Origin: Otatea glauca
Taxonomy: Eukaryota; Streptophyta; Magnoliopsida; Poales; Poaceae
Length of the DNA: 64,000 nt
Direction: 5' to 3'
NCBI GenBank assembly: GCA_036346275.1
Contig: CM070722.1
Location: 66,563,524-66,627,523, forward strand
In this document: one piece after another, positions 62,581 to 64,000 of the stretch
Numbering within the stretch: position 1 is the first letter of the stretch
Layout of the letters: every line of letters begins with the position of its first letter
Notes under the pieces: model-generated
Databases searched by the model: none
What the model saw: only the letters and a program-made list of their open reading frames with translations
What the model was told of the DNA's origin: nothing
Translations under genes and position numbers: made by a program

Positions 62581-63293
62581 TCTCTACTACTTCTAATTAG
62601 GAGTTGGTGGCAGTGGTCCGTTTTTCTCTAGAGTATCTGATTCGTTAGATCTGACATGAACGACTGAGATAGAAAAGGATTTAATCATATCTTAGATGGA
62701 AGGATTTTATCATATCTTTTTTGAATAAAAATATTATTTTAGCATATCTCTATTTACATGTTCTTACTATGGAAGGATGTTATTCATATATCTTATAAAT
62801 GAAAAGATTTTCTCATCATATCCTGCATAGATAGAATGATATACTTACTATATTCCATAATACGGGAATTCTATCTCATCATATCTGGAAATGTATAGAT
62901 TAAAAGGAAAGAATCACGCAACCAAATCATGTGCCAATCACGAAGATATCAGGGAGACCTAGCTTCTATTCGCCTGCGTACGCTGCCTTCTGCTTTCATC
63001 TACTCCTTCCTGCAAGAGGAAAGCAATAATTTTCTCCTCCTTCAATGGTAAGGGTTGATATCTCTCTACTAATTCTAATTAAGAGTTGGTTACGATCGTC
63101 CATTCTCCTTCAGAGTACTTCGTTAGATCTAACATTAATGGTTGAGATAGAAGAGGATTTAACCCGCTAGTCAAATCTCTTTAGAGGAACAAACTTTTCC
63201 TACTATTGAAACATAACTAAAGTTAGTGTTCTTTGCAAATAAATTTTTTGTCGCAAATTGAGTTTTAGTTGCAACGCACGAGCACATGACTAG
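62581..63293 (+). mobile_element. non-autonomous Helitron 2, 713 bp
   Basis: Same ends and order as Helitron 1: TCTCTACTACTTCTAATTAG at the start, an inner TCTCTACTAATTCTAATTAA at 63063, and GTTGCAACGCACGAGCAC with final CTAG before T. It lacks about 110 internal bases present in Helitron 1 and is preceded by T instead of A. Confidence 0.87.
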
Positions 63294-64000
63294 TAGATCA
63301 TGATGCCCCAGGTAAATGTGTACACGGTAGTACACTTCATTTTCACATACATTTTCACATACTACTGGGACTGGGAGTATGTACTCCCACACAACCAATT
63401 CGTAGTGTACCATAACAAACCGCATGCATGCAGCTTGCTTCACGGAAATGAGTGCATGCAGCTTGCTTCACCATACGCATCATGAATCAACGGAAATAAG
63501 TTACGGGTGTACATACTCCTGGGAGTACAAAATAGCCTTGTTCTTCTAAGATGAATAAGCCATACAGAAATATGATGATGCAAGACTTAATTATTCTTTG
63601 ATATATTTGAATAAATAAAGATCCGTCCTACACAGATTGCAAAATGTAGGGGCTGGAATTAACAAATGAAATGGCTTATCATCCCTATTTCTTTCCTTTA
63701 TCCCTCTCCAAATTGAGAAGAAAAACCAACTACGCCTTATTTTGCGCATCAATAGAGACTGCCCAAAATCCTATTTTACAAGAGCAAGTTGCAAAACAAG
63801 ACAGGATTAAAAAATAATCATCCTCTATGGTTCGGAGCCTATCAACGATATCAGCCCAATCGGCATGGGCAAACCACCGGCTGCAATGCACCCTTTTCAC
63901 TTTCAGACAGGTGAACTAGAAATGCCCATGTTGACCATGGCTAGAAAAGTAGAAATGCCCAAGATATTTCATCTCCAGTATAATACATCTTTTGCTAGCT
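63294..64000. other. intergenic window end
   Basis: It holds a doubled TGCATGCAGCTTGCTTCAC (about 63424-63469) and isolated R2-like ends (GGGAGTATGTACTCCCAC, GTACATACTCCTGGGAGTAC). No gene. Confidence 0.5.

Overview
The window is nuclear DNA of a grass (Poaceae). The genes are split by GT-AG introns, their proteins are closest to those I recall from rice, and the space between them is packed with plant transposons: an Ac/Ds-type hAT element, Helitrons, MITEs, a SINE, a TRIM and a gypsy relic. The five intact genes appear in an order I recall from the end of rice chromosome 6 (SPL12, PHR4, HEMB region). That is memory, not a search.

Layout. 0-9 kb: repeats, a promoter-like stretch, and a 5.1-kb Ac-like hAT element (3463-8571) with a perfect 8-bp target duplication and a broken transposase. 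9.2-13.5 kb, minus strand: an SBP-box transcription factor (SPL12-like) with a miR156 site in its last exon; its introns carry a SINE and a TRIM. 15.5-26.8 kb: repeats, a decayed gypsy integrase joined to an antisense fragment of the proteasome gene RPN11, and a tandem repeat block. 27.1-29.9 kb, plus strand: a small protein made only of the Aha1 N-terminal domain (Hsp90 co-chaperone family). 30-37 kb: intergenic. 37.2-41 kb, plus strand: a MYB-CC phosphate-starvation regulator (PHR4-like). 41.3-43.9 kb: a truncated BED/DUF659 gene fragment between two 37-bp direct repeats. 47.9-52.4 kb, minus strand: plastid delta-aminolevulinate dehydratase (HEMB), 12 coding exons. 53.2-57.1 kb, minus strand: HCF173, 13 coding exons. 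58-64 kb: tandem AT-rich repeats, a composite inverted-repeat element and two related Helitrons.

How the genes relate. HEMB (tetrapyrrole synthesis) and HCF173 (psbA translation) both serve the photosynthetic apparatus and lie head-to-tail about 1.2 kb apart. SPL12-like (miR156 age and development module) and PHR4-like (phosphate signalling) are transcription factors. Nothing here behaves as an operon.

I did not find a clearly new biological system. The least ordinary items are the RPN11/gypsy chimera, the BED/DUF659 fragment bounded by a 37-bp duplication, an unclassified AT-rich repeat with an inner period near 170 bp at five places, and Helitrons with two 5' ends and one 3' end. All exon coordinates come from reading splice sites by eye; every coding exon chain was checked to keep frame.
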